A stretch of DNA of 64,000 nucleotides from Quillaja saponaria. Lineage: Eukaryota; Streptophyta; Magnoliopsida; Fabales; Quillajaceae. The notes beneath the pieces were generated by a model. The model made no database searches and had not been told where the DNA came from. It saw only the letters and a program-made list of their open reading frames with translations. The first letter of the stretch is position 1. Each line of letters opens with the position of its first letter. Positions 35,080 through 47,187 of this stretch are shown piece by piece. The stretch is taken from assembly GCA_029379385.1 (NCBI GenBank), contig CM055607.1, positions 17,298,001 to 17,362,000 on the forward strand, read 5' to 3'. Position numbers and translations under genes: made by a program.

Positions 35080-36165
35080 AAAGCTGTATTCATAAAGATC
35101 AGCACCCCGAGGATCCTTCCTTGAACCTCAAGGTGTACTAAAAACAAAGAGTTGAACCATCACCTTCAAGACATGTTCAACCTAGTCAAATTGAAAGAAA
35201 GGATATGCTCTAGCCACTGTTGAACATGAAGAAGAACCTCAAGTGGATCACTATCATGAAAATCCTTCTTCAGCTAAATATTAAACTGATGTTATAACTT
35301 AAATGCCAAATCAACATTCTTAATTCTTTCCTATGAAACTTACTTTGATCTTACTAGCTATAAAAGAATTCTTAATTAACAATATTCAATTCAAGACATT
35401 TCACATTATAACCCAACTAGAGAATTAATGAGTGACATTACAAAAATTTTGGACTCAGTCACAAAAGTTGACCTAAAAGTTAATAATATGTCAAAACTAA
35501 AAGTTTTGCCTCATCTAATGTCTCATATGCTCCTACTCTGGTCATGCTCTTGTCCCAACTATAATGTTAACATTTACCTACTCAATCATGAAAACTCACA
35601 CTAGTGGAGCCAAACACAAAGAAATCATGGATAAGCTGAAAACTGTTAAAGCGATAGCTGATACCATCATCTCTAAGCAACAATGATGTATAAGAATAGA
35701 ATTGACTGTCATTTAGGAAAGGAATAGATGAATTGTTTAAAGAACTGAATAAGAAGAAAGCTCTTATGACCACTGTGATTCAGAAGGATATCTAAATGTT
35801 GAATGATAAGTTGATAATTCAAAATCAACATATAGAGTTGCTTGGCAAGTAAACAAATGAATTGAATGATACAGCATGTGCACCAGTCATTCTCAAGCCA
35901 AGACTTAACCTAGATATTCCACAGTTAGGATAAACTAGAAAATGAAAAGGAAAAATGAAATTTGCAAGATCTCACATCCCTTTTGCCTAACTTGATGCTG
36001 ATCAGCTGCTTGACCAAATTGAAAAGTTAACCCATGTTATAAGCAGTTTACAATCTCAAGTTAGGGTTATAGATGTAAAGCTAAATGCCCATATAGTGGA
36101 ATGACTAGAAATATTGGACCTATTAACATAATCAATTGATCTTAGCACAAATTAAGAGGGAGAAA
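35080..36165 (+). pseudogene. Env-like ORF tail of a SIRE-like copia element (element C)
   Basis: Plus-strand reading gives SAPRGSFLEPQGVLKTKS, then an acidic stretch with EHEEEPQVDHYHENPSS. A coiled-coil-like segment near 36000-36110 includes LLDQIEKLTHVISSLQSQV. The ORF ends before AAGAGGGAGAAA (36146-36157), a purine tract typical after extra ORFs of this group. Stops are numerous. The rest of the element upstream is missing. Confidence 0.45.
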
Positions 36166-36239
36166 TTTTATATATAAAATTCTTTGTTGTTTTCTATTTA
36201 TCCTCAATATTTCTAATATTTTCATTTATCCTTGTTTAT

Positions 36240-37699
36240 TTTAGTCAATTATTAAATCTTAGTTTTTCCTAAATTTATATTTTAATGATCACAAAATAAT
36301 AGTTCAATCAAAATAACTAATGAATCCTAATCCCATCAGCATTTTTATTTTACATGTGTTAAACAAAACTAGATGAGAACAAGGAATCTTTTAAGAATAC
36401 TTTTAGATGAATCAACAAGAGATCTTTTCAGAAGACTTTCACAAAATTTAATGAAACTCATCAAAACTTGAATCTCAACTAAACAACAGTAAAGGATGTC
36501 AAGCGTTGAAACATAAATGAAAGTGAAGCAACTGATCATCAAGTGTGCAGTTGAAACTCAAGACTAAAATGACTTTTTGTCAATTCTCAGTTCAAGCTGT
36601 TGAAAGCAAGTTAGTGTGTTGTCTGTTGAACCATCTAATAATCATCATTAGAAGATTATGCACATCGTTTCATTAAAACATACAACTATGAATAGACAAA
36701 AGGTTTGCAGATAAAGTTTCGTAGATAAAAACTTTTTTATTTCATTTAAACGAAACAGCTGATGATTTCTTTCATATCGGTGCAGTACGACTCAAGATCT
36801 TTTTTCTGAAACATTGCAAACACATCATCAAATTTTATCAAAACTCAATGTTTTAAACTTGCACACAATATCATCTCTATGTCAACTCTACTCTTTGAAA
36901 TAAGTTCATCTAACACAGATGTTTGCACTTCAAAAGTCATCTTATGTAGATATTCATATACTATGAAAGTACTAGCACTGTAAATTAAGGATCTACATCA
37001 GAAAACACTGCTTCATCTCTATAATCGACAAATTTGCAAGGCAACGACTCTTTTTGTGAGAGTATAATATAAAGAGTTTTGAAGAAAGAAAGAGTGATGG
37101 AAAGGCTAAGAAATGGAAAAAGGCTGAACTTTCAGATCATTATCACTATTATTCACCAAGAGCCAAACTTTCATATCTTTACTCTATTGTAAAACTCATC
37201 CAAAGTCGTATGACCTTGTGATCGAGTAAATTAATTGTACTCTTCCAGAAGGAAAAATGAAGAGTTATGATACTTGTGTGTAGAGGGCATTGATATCCCC
37301 ACAACTAATCAGAGGCTTTTATTCTCTCTTATAACTAAGTAGATGGCACTGGTATCCCTATAATTGGCCAAAGGGCTCTAGTCTCTCTAAACTTGATCAG
37401 AAGGTAATGATATCCTTGTAAGTGACCAAAGGGTAATGGTCTCCTAGCAACTAACTGTAGGATTGCTAATTCTCTAAGTTAGAAAGATTAATGGTTAATG
37501 GAACTCTCAAGTGTGGGCTTGAGAAATGAAATAGCCTTGGGTTTCAGGTGAACCACTAAAAAATTGTGTCTCTATTTTAATTTATTGACTGCTTTATGCT
37601 TTGTACTGTACTTCAACTTTAATCAAACTCTTTGAAAGAAAATTTTTTTAAACATAGCATTTTAACTGGTCAAACTATTAAACCCCCTTCTAATTTTCA
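36240..37699 (+). repeat. Copia LTR, copy C1 (left boundary approximate)
   Basis: The 3' half carries the family signature: 'aactctcaagtgtgggcttgagaaatg', 'gtgaaccactaaaaaattgtgtctc' and the terminal 'aactggtcaaactattaaacccccttctaattttca'. A 29-bp minisatellite lies at about 37300-37460. Confidence 0.6.
37300..37460 (+). repeat. 29-bp minisatellite in LTR C1
   Basis: About five units of 28-30 bp, for example CTAAGTAGATGGCACTGGTA followed by TCCCTATAA. Each unit has a core like gatcaaagggctctagtctccc. Units are diverged from one another. Confidence 0.75.
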
Positions 37700-37739
37700 T
37701 ATAATCTTTTCTCTAATCATATACTATTTTTTTTTTACC

Positions 37740-39477
37740 TAAAGAATAAATAACTGAACTTATTTTTTGATAAGGTCATTCAATTAACTCTCTTGTACTC
37801 ACTGATAATACCTATTATTAGGAAACTAATTAGTATCTTTACTTGCATGTGCCTAAACATAAGAAAAATCAAGAGTATCAAACAAAGTTGCTTGAACTTT
37901 ATGTTTTGTGTAGCATGATTGATCAAAGTTTTAAGCAAACAATTTAGGATTGCAATCAAAGTGTCAACTTCTCAAGTACATCCTCTGAAAGAACTTCTTA
38001 CAAGACTGAAGATCCACTAAAACAATGACACTCATAATTTTAAGAAATCTTCCTTGACTGACTCGCTGAATACAAAGTCAATAGAATGAAATGTTTCATT
38101 TCATTAATCATATTCATCCACTAAAGAGTCAAGTGTTGAAATGCTTGATTCGATAGATCAACATATCTATCAAGTGCTAAAATACAAGTGACAATTGTTC
38201 AGTAGAATCATCTTATGCTGAAATGATGTTTACATAATTAGTTACCTTATCATATTAAATGATAAATGAACTGTTGATCCATAAGTATTAAAGGAAAATT
38301 GAATAATGAAGCTAGCTGAAACCTAGACTAATTACTGAAACCAAGCCAGTACACTAAACTACTGAATTATCAAATGTTGACTGGAAATGATGTGTACTGT
38401 TTTGTTGAAATAACCATCTACTGAAAGGAATAAAAAATATGAGGTCTTTGGTATTCACTGTTTTGATGCTCAAAGACATTTGACTAATTCAGATTTTCTC
38501 TTAATAGAAACGACTCTCTACCACATTAAATTCAATTCAAATTAATCTATTGTAATTGATACCTATTCAATCTCTCACATCATAAAGAAAAGTCAAGTTT
38601 GACATCAAGACTATTACAAATAGAAAGCCTAGCCTGAAATTGCACAACAATCCAAGATTGCATGCAAACGAAAAAACCTTCTATTAAGCAATTGCAAGGA
38701 CTCTTCCCAACAAATCTATTCTTAGCTTTACCTTTACCAACATACAAAATTTAAGATTAGCGACTACTTTCTTGATGAAAACTATAAAGTAAAGGATTCT
38801 TATGAATATCTGTGCGAATATCACCACAAAAAGAGGAAAGCACAAAAAAATAAGTATATTATTAAGATCCTAATCATTCACAAAAAGCAAAACTTTAATA
38901 TCATTTAATCCATTATAAAACTCATCCAAAGTCGTCTAACTTTGTGATTGAGAATCTTTGTAATTCTTCCTTGTGAGAAAAAAGATAATTTGTGTAACTT
39001 AAGTACTCTCCTAAAAAGTAGATGATTGATACTTGCAAGTTCAATCAGTTGTAAAGGGCCCTAGTCTCCCTGTAATTAATCAAAGGGCTTTGCTCTTCTT
39101 ATAATTGATCATAAAGCTTTGTTCTTCCTGTAATTGATCATAAGGTTTTATTCTTCATGTAATTGATCAGAAGGCTCTATTCTCCTTGTAATTGATTTGA
39201 GCGTACTGATCCCCCTTTACATGATTAAAGGGCACTGATTTCTTTGGAAATAGTTAAAGGGTAACTGATCTCTTAATTTAAAAAGGTCAGTCGTTAATGA
39301 AACTCTTTAGCATCATCTTGAGGAGTGGACTAATCAAATGTTTCTAGTGAACCACTAAAACTGCTTTACTTTCTGTTTTTCATTGTACTCCTTTTTAACT
39401 TAATTATTTACCAAAAAGGTTTTTAAATATAGCGTTTTAAAAAATCAAACTATTCACTACCCTCTAGTTTACCTACA
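37740..39477 (+). repeat. Copia LTR, copy C2 (left boundary approximate)
   Basis: It contains the same terminal signature ('atcaaactattcactaccctctagtttacctaca') and 'agtgaaccactaaaactgctttac'. The 29-bp minisatellite array is longer than in C1. No coding sequence separates C1 and C2, so they are adjacent LTRs, possibly from recombination. Confidence 0.55.
39045..39255 (+). repeat. 29-bp minisatellite in LTR C2
   Basis: Regular units include TAATTGATCATAAAGCTTTG, TAATTGATCATAAGGTTTTA and TAATTGATCAGAAGGCTCTA, each followed by nine further bases. At least six units are visible, spaced exactly 29 bp in the centre of the array. Confidence 0.85.
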
Positions 39478-40699
39478 TAGGCTAACATCTATTTATGTAC
39501 ATCCATTGAAAATCTAAACATATGTCTATCAATCGATTAAAACCATTCAACTAATGAGAACAACTAATGAGAATCAACTGAACATATTCTAACTAACATG
39601 TCTCTGTTGATCTTATTCACTAACATCTTGGTCATTTGATGCTTTTAACAAAAGAAATTTTTAGTATTATGATACATTATTGCCTTTATGTAAAACTCAC
39701 TTTCTGTCATTCATACATTAAATGCATGTCATATCAATCTCCAAAAAGGCTTAACTAGTTCAAAACTCTCTGCTCATGCAAGCACACTATGTTACTGCTA
39801 TTTATTACAGATATTGTTTAAGGATCTGTAACAACTAGATTATCTTAGATGTCTATATTCTTGTTTTGTTACTTATTGACTTATTCTCATTATTCCTAAC
39901 TGGATTGAATCTTTTAAATCTCCCAAAGAAAAAAAAAAAAAAAAAAAAGGAGAGAATACATTTCAAAAATTTGGAAAAGATTATTAATTAGGAATTAATC
40001 TTAAACCTATATATTTATTTGCAATCTTAACATGCTTACAATGTTCCATCAATAACACCTAACCTATGCCGATTTTGGCGAACCATGCTCCACCCCTGTG
40101 AACTCATATCCCTAGATTTAGAGAGTGTTCCAAGTGGATGCTTTTATAATAAGCAGCATATATAAAGCGATAGTTATTTGTCAGGCATCTTGGTATTAGA
40201 TCCTTCTCTCTGGACTTTTACAAATTCCAATGTCATTTTAGATTTATCTAAGAAAAAATCTTAACAGTTACATCCAATCACAAACTACACGAAAGTTGCC
40301 CTTTTCGATGACTTATCGACTGCCTTGCTTAAGGAATAGTTTCACCCTCCGCTAGATCTCTTAGATGAGCTAAATGAGGAAAGATAAGTTGTAAGCTAAA
40401 ACCTGAAACAGTCTTCGTTTCAAAAGGCCCATTTCATTATGATCGCGGCATCCCACGAGTGTCATTAAAGAATGGGTGCCCTACCAAGCGGATATTTCCT
40501 TCCAACAAAACCCCCTCCTAAGGAATGTTGTCGTGCTTATCTTATTTCAACTAGGATGAGAAAATTGGTGAAAAACTAAGTTAAACCATAAAGGAATGAT
40601 ATTTTTACTCAAGGGAGCTTTCTATTGACAATCCCTTCATTTTCTTGAATTCTTTGTTTTTCAAATTAATTATTTTGTAATCATCAAACATAGAAAGAT
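39478..40699 (+). other. Internal/3' untranslated copia sequence before LTR C3
   Basis: No gene was recognised. A poly-A run lies at 39929-39948. The last part ('aattaattattttgtaatcatc', 40659-40684) matches the 3' untranslated region of element B, so this is the tail of a copia element ending at LTR C3. Confidence 0.5.
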
Positions 40700-42880
40700 T
40701 GTTGAGCCAAATGGGTTAATACCTTTTTTTGATTTTGATGATATCCAAACAATTATGTTTAATGCAATTTGAAGCTAATTTTATTTATCTTATTGCGTGA
40801 ACAAACTGATTAATCAACTAAGAGTACTTATTTTACTAAAAATCAAACCAAAATGAAACGCATCATTTACTAACCTTTAGTTAGCTGAAAATTAATTGTG
40901 GATCATCTGCTCAATCAGCTGAAAGTGCATCAAAGAGTCAGCTGAGGAATCAACTATGGAGCATCTACCCAATTAGCTAAAAACTCAATCTCATCATTTC
41001 ATTTATAATTCATTTAGTTGAATTTCTAACTAAAGCCGTGTTATCAACTGAAATCTCGGTGACTTATTCACACTTCAATGTTTTTAGAAGAAACATCGAT
41101 TGTTCATATTCTTCCTTACCTAAAGTCAGTTCAAAATATCTTTCGCACCATAATTCAAGAAGACAAAATGAGACATGTAAGATCCTATGAATGAGGTGGA
41201 CTATGCTCAGACTGCAATACCATCTCTGGATGCTACATTTTTTACTTTAAGGGTTAATTTGGTACGCATGAATGATTTTTACAGAATTGGAATGGGAAAC
41301 GGAATAGGAATGGAATGGAATGATCATTCCATTCTTTTGTTTGGTAGCGTCGAGGAGAAATAATCATTTCATCTAATTTATTTATTTTCTAAGCAGTTTT
41401 TAGATATAAAATAATATAAAAATTATGTTAAAATGACAAAAGTATCCCTCAATAGATAAAATAATAACAATATAACATATTTTATGACATATATATATTT
41501 CTTAATTTTTTAAAGAATTTATATTTTATTTATTTATTATTATTGTTAATTAATTAATTATTATTATTATTACTTAGATTTATTTTATTATTAATTATAT
41601 TTATTTTATTTTTAATTATTTATCAATAAAAATATGTTAGTTTAAAATGACTTAACTAGTTTATCTATTTAATATTAATTAATTATTTATAATTATATTA
41701 TTTACTATGATATTAAGGGTATTTTTATATTTGACTAAAATGAATTGATTTTTTATTATTTTTATATACAAACTTTTTATTTTTTTATTTTTTTTTATTT
41801 AATGTGATATGAAAGGTATTTTTGTCATTTGGGTAAATTAAAATATATTTATTATTTAATTTATGTTTATAATATTATTATTTTATTAATATTCAACTTT
41901 TTATTTTATTGATAGAATGATTTTTATTTTATTTTTCTATTTAACTTAACTAAACCAATTTCATAGAAGTAGGAATGAGAAATTCCACCCTTTTAGGTGG
42001 GTTTGAGGATTCTAACTTCTATGAAATAAAATGACTAGAATGGGATGAGTATTTTGAGGCTAAAAATGTAACAAATGAAAGGATGTCCATTATGTGGAAT
42101 TATGAATGGAATGGAATGGTCATTCAAACGTACCAAACTAGCCTTAAGAGAATTGGCATATTTTATAAGAAATTACTTATCTACCTTTTGCTTTATCTGA
42201 CAACAACTATCTTTTACTGATAAACAACTACTTCAAGATAAAGTCTATCTATTGAAGAGCAGCATATTCAGAAAAGAAAGAGACAAACATGTGATTAACT
42301 TTCAATATGATCAATACTCTCAAGCTTTAAAGAAAGTAGTATAGTAAATCTTAAACTTTCAAATTCTTGATTCAATCAAGTAAAAACCTTTTTATTTATG
42401 TAATTATTTGAAATCACTTCGTTTCTTCTTTCAAACTAGAAAAGACAAATAAGAACCTAGAGTTTAGTGTTAAACTTGGTAAAGTTCTACTTGTGATTGA
42501 GTTATGAGGAACTTGGCATAAAGATTCTTGCTAGTTCTTGTAATTTCAGCTGGTGTAAAGGTTATTGAGCCCTGCAATTCACTAGTGTTAAGTTTTTCGC
42601 TGGTTTCTATAATTTCAGCTAGGTGTAAAGGCTTTTACTGAACCCTGTAATTCAACTAGTTGTTGATTGAACTTTCAAGGAAAACTTAAGGATTAGATGT
42701 AGCTAGAAGATCTAGTGAACTACTATAAATCAATTGTGCAATCTCTTTAAACTTACTCTCTTTATTTGACATTGATGAGTTATTATTGATTGCACACTTG
42801 TTTGTGTGTTTTACCTTTTGAATCTACACAATGAATTTTTTAATCAATCAAACTATTAACCTCCCTTCTTTAGTTTGTCA
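40700..42880 (+). repeat. Copia LTR, copy C3, carrying a nested TIR element
   Basis: It starts TGTTGAGCCAAATGGG after a purine-rich stretch and ends in 'aatcaaactattaacctcccttctttagtttgtca'. Without the 893-bp insertion it would be about 1.28 kb. Instead of the 29-bp array it carries the module 'gagccctgcaattcactagtg...' (about 42525-42665), as does the element B 5' LTR. Confidence 0.7.
41251..42143 (+). mobile_element. 893-bp non-autonomous TIR element (Harbinger-like, tentative)
   Basis: Ends are inverted: GGGTTAATTTGGTACGCATG at the left and GGCTAGTTTGGTACGTTTG at the right when reversed. TTAA flanks both sides (41247-41250 and 42144-42147). Subterminal GGAATGGAATG motifs occur near both ends, and the interior is extremely AT-rich. 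No transposase. TIR character suggests Harbinger with TTA/TAA targets, but the 4-bp TTAA flank leaves the superfamily open. Confidence 0.75.
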
Positions 42881-42899
42881 TTCTTGAGCTAACAATTTG

Positions 42900-43596
42900 G
42901 TTATCTACAATGATTTTGATGCGTTATATATGTTTTAAGTTAGAGTGTTGTGAAACATTCCTCATTGATGATATTGTAAAAATGTTGAGTGTTTATGGGG
43001 GTTTATTAGATATATTGGATGTATTTGTAATGTTGTTTAAGAAAGTTACAAAGTAAAATAAGGGGAAAGCAAAAAAGCTAAACTGGCATGGTGAAAAATT
43101 TCTAGCAAAGCGAAAGATATAAAAATAAAATAAAATAAACCTAATTTAGTGAGAAAAAAGTGTAAGAATAGCGAGTGACTACATAGAAATAATTCCAGTA
43201 TGGCAAGGGAATTGTGAGGAAAAGGCAAGGGTCTTGTGGAAAATATCAACTTTTTATGGTTCTAAAATAGCATGGGTTTAGATAGGCAATGGCAATGCTT
43301 AAGCAAGGGATATAACGATGACCATAGCGAGGAATTAGTGTTGAAACCTTTTCTCCCCGTTGGCAAGGGAGAAAAGATTAAAAAAAAACCCTCTAACTGG
43401 CGAAGGAACACAATCACTCACTCTCCTATACCAAAGGAATGATGGGAATTCCTCTAGTCCCTCGTTTTGTTGCAAGAAAGGTTTGACGAGGCAAGCATTT
43501 CCTCACCATTCCCTCATGATGCCCTCGTTAGACTGAATAATTAAGGAATAGAGAGGGAGTGCACACCTCGCCAAAACACTATTTTCTTGTAGCAGG
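42900..43596. mobile_element. CACTA (En/Spm)-like terminal fragment, tentative
   Basis: At 43583-43596 ATTTTCTTGTAGCA resembles the inverted CACTACAAGAAAAT terminus. Subterminal GCGAGG / CTCGCC / TGGCGAAGG motifs recur between 43080 and 43580, as in CACTA ends. The opposite end was not found. The short frame at 43046-43249 is not believed to be coding. Confidence 0.45.
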
Positions 43597-44640
43597 TGGT
43601 GCAATAAAATCATCATTAGAAGTAAAGCCAATCTAATACACATAACAAACACGTAGCGAAGAAATAGGATATTAAGGAAAGCTTGAACTAATTGTCAAGA
43701 GTTTAAGTTAGAGGTAGTATCAAGATAGTGGAACTTAATTAGTGGCTCCCAAGAGAAACCATCAAAGTTAGTCTCTAAAATCCTTTATGACAATCTTAAT
43801 TGAAAAGACAAACATCTTCACAATGAATACAAAACTGCTTTTAATTCCTTTAATTATGTTTGCTGTCACTTATATTTTCTTTATAATTTTTCATCCATTT
43901 TCAACTTAGTAGTTAGATTTACTTTTCCTACTTTAAATTCACAACACTTCCGTAACTTTCCTTGTATATTAGCTTCTAGTTGTTTTGAAATAGGTCTTGA
44001 ACCGGTAGTTCAATTTAAACTATTTATAATTGTCTAAGTTTTACTTTTGGAATAGTTTCCTGACATGCTGCTTCTCAAGTCCAAGTTACCCAATACTCAA
44101 TTGTAACTTTTAAAAAATTATAGGAACTAAAATAAATTTTGGTAAAAATTATAAGAAACAAAATTGTAATTCTTCCCATTGAATTTTTTTATTACAAGTT
44201 CCATTAGAGTAACTATGTTTATATTAATTAAGAAAAATGAATAATTTTTCAAATAAAATATGGCATGATTAATTTTTTCTTATTCAAGTAAGTTTGGGGT
44301 GGGGTTATGTGGATTATAAAAGTTGATAGGTGAACAAAAAGTAACAAATATTAAATAAAAATAAAATAAAGGTTAAATTATAATTTTCATTCTTATAGGT
44401 TAAAAAGTCATTTTCATCTTTATACTTCAAAACATCAAAATCTGAAACTTATAATTTTCAAAATCTAATAATATAGTCTCTGTTATCACCTCCCGTCATA
44501 TTTAACTTAACATGAGATAACATATAATGATGACTAACTGTGCCACATAGCTAGATAAAAATATAAAAAATTAAAACATAATTTGTGTGAAAATATAGAA
44601 ATTAAGAATCAATTTCTATTTATGGAAAAAGAGAAAAATA
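43597..44640. other. Intergenic sequence left of the Tat element
   Basis: No gene was recognised. The section 44370-44630 is AT-rich and MITE-like in style (AAGGTTAAATTATAATTTTCATTC) but its borders could not be defined. Confidence 0.4.
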
Positions 44641-45238
44641 TGTTTATATGAAGAGAAATTGCAAGTAATTGTAAAAAGACATGTGGCATGTATAACCAAT
44701 TGAGTTATGCCACATTTAAATAATATGTCATTAAAAGAAAGATACATTGTTGGCTAATAAAATCTCATCACATATACAAATTGGCATCCTTCAAATTCAA
44801 AATTATTCAAGTTAATAATATTATCTACTTGGCCAATCAAATCACGCCATGTGGTGCACCTTACTTGCTTCAAGACCTCTATAAGTAGTAAGCCTCCTCA
44901 TTTAGGGGGTCTCAAGTTGAAATATAAGAGCTCTATAGAATTCAAGTCAAAAGAATCCCAAACTTTCAAGCCTTCACCCATCAACTTTGCAATTCTTGCC
45001 AGTCATTCATAAGTACATGAAGATCAGCTTAAACAACCACCTGTGATTTCAAGATCAAACTTCTAAAGCCCTTGAATCACAACTAAATCAGAGAGTTAAT
45101 CAAAAAAACTTATTTATTCTTTTATTGTAAAAGAATATTCACAAAGATTGAAACTCTTTTCACTGATATAAATTAATACACATTATTTTGTACACAATTC
45201 TTGTATTTATTTTACAGATTTGTAAATGTGTTTACAAA
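44641..45238 (+). repeat. 5' LTR of the Tat element
   Basis: It starts TGTTTATATG, ends GTGTTTACA, and matches the 3' LTR throughout. A CCAAT motif (about 44832) and TATAAGTA (44880-44887) in the setting 'cttcaagacctctataagtag' form the likely LTR promoter. Confidence 0.85.
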
Positions 45239-45240
45239 TT

Positions 45241-45260
45241 TGACACGCCCGATGAAACGT
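45241..45260 (+). other. Probable primer-binding site of the Tat element
   Basis: Just after the LTR, TTTGACACGCCCGATGAAAC resembles the TTTGGCACGCCCxGTGGxAC sequence that follows 5' LTRs in related elements. The tRNA was not identified from memory with certainty. Confidence 0.5.
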
Positions 45261-45312
45261 TCTCTACCTTTCATCTCTCTCTCCATTCCAAGGCTCGGCA
45301 TCAGCTGATTTC

Positions 45313-47187
45313 ATGGCACCCATGAAGAAATCAATCAAAGTTGCATCCAAAACAGCTTCAAAGACCTTAACCTTGAAAGCACTTGCTATGAAGACTAAGC
45401 ATAAGCCTTTAGTTGCCAAAATTGCATCTAAAGCCACTGCCTTCAAAATTGCTACTACTATCACAGACAATGTCAAATGTTTTTGTTTAAAGGTGCCATT
45501 ACTTTCCGTCAAAGTAAGATTATCAAAGAGTGGCCTCAATCAAGTGCATCGATTAAGGCCCAACCATACATGTGCTTGAAGGTTCTAGCTAGTAGGAAAC
45601 ATAGTCGTCTTGTAAAGCTTTCAAAATTATTCCACATGGAATGCTCTGGATTTGAGAACATCACCTCGAGCACGAAGTCAAACTACTACTCCTCTTATGA
45701 ATCCTACCTCAGTTCATTATCTATATGCGAAAGGAAAAAGTTCATTTCAGATTTCTCTGTGAAACTTTCCATGGACGATGTCATGCTAGCTATGATCATG
45801 AATGCCTTTACTTCTGAAAAGAGGACTGCAAACATGGAAAGTGCCATTGAGAAATTGAAAAAGACCGTAGAAGACAAAAATTTGGAGATAGCAACTTTGA
45901 TGAATAAGCTTCAGGCAAAAGATACTGAGTCCGACGAAGCAACACACCCTATTAGGTTTACTTCACGCAACAGGAAAGGAAAGGAGGATGAAGAAACTAG
46001 TCAACAAACCTCTAATTCAGTTGCAGCACTTTCAGTACAACAGCTCCAGGATATAATCATGAATACGATTGGAGCCCAATATGAGAGACCTGCTCAAACT
46101 TCCTTGTTGTACTTGAAACCGTACACAAAACGCATTGGCAACTTGAAAATGCCTGATGGTTATCAACCATCGAAGCTTTACTAGTTTGATGGGAAGGGAA
46201 ACCCAAAATAACATGTTGCACATTTTGTGAAAATGCTGGAACATGGGGAGACCTTCTCGCTAAGCAGTTCGTCATATCATTTAAGGGAACTGCATTTGAC
46301 TGGTACACAGATTTAGAGTTTGAATCAATCAACAATTGGGAACAGCTTGAAAGAGAATTTCTGAACTGCTTCTACAGTACCCCTTATTCTGTTAGCTTGA
46401 TGGCATTGACCAATACTGAGCAGTGGAAGGAAAATAGTGTCATCTATTACATCAATCGGTGGCGAGCACTTTCTTTGTATTGTAAAGAACGTATATCAGA
46501 GTTCTCATCCATGAAAATATGTATTCAGGGCATGAATTGTGGGTTAATGTATATCCTTAAAAGAATCGAGCCCTGCAATTTTGAAAAGTTGGCAACTTGT
46601 GCTCATGACATAGAATTGAGCATAGCTTGCCAAGGCAATCATAGTTTGCCAGTTCCCAACCAAAGGAAAGAACGGAAGGAAACCAAGAAGACTAACAAGC
46701 CTTCAAAAAGCTCTACCAAAGATTCAATGTTGTCAGCACTAGCCCGATAAAAATATCAAGAAAGAAGCATAATGCTAAGAGTGAAGTTGATCATCGTCAA
46801 TCTAAGGAAAGATGTCATAACTCGTTAAAAGAAAGAGAAAAGAAGAAGTACCCATTCCTTGATTCAAATGTGTTAGATATGTTCGATTAATTGTTGAAAA
46901 ATAAGCTGATCGAACTTCCTAAAAGTAAAAGGTCGGAAGAGATGGGAAGAATAAATAACCCAAATATTTGCAAATATCATCGGATTATTGGTCATTCTAT
47001 AGGGAAGTGTTTTGTTCTTAATGATGTTATCATGAAACTTACAAATGAGCAGAAGATAGATCTTGACACTGATGATGTAGTCAAAACCAATCATGCAAGC
47101 ATCTCTGTAGGATCACTCTTTTTGCAACCTTATTATCACGTTCCTGCAACTTTTATATTACTCAAATATGAAGGTAATCTGATTTAG
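45313..47187 (+). pseudogene. Tat gag polyprotein
   Basis: It begins MAPMKKSIKVASKTASKTL, a Lys/Ala-rich start. A frameshift near 45480 leads to the main N-terminal part with a coiled-coil stretch (MESAIEKLKKTVEDKNLEIA). Then comes LKPYTKRIGNLKMPDGYQPS, with a stop at 46182-46184 where Gln stands in relatives. The gag core follows: YYINRWRALSLYCKERISEF and FEKLATCAHDIELSIACQGN (46397-46750). The C-terminal section (46891-47187) has LIELPKSKRSEEMGRINNP and a CKYH...GHSIGKC knuckle. It would form the particle shell. At least three frame breaks make it dead. Confidence 0.85.

Noticed and set aside
39045..39255. CRISPR-like regular spacing of 29-bp units
   Set aside because: Units are contiguous and diverged with no unique spacers, and lie in a plant LTR; this is a minisatellite.
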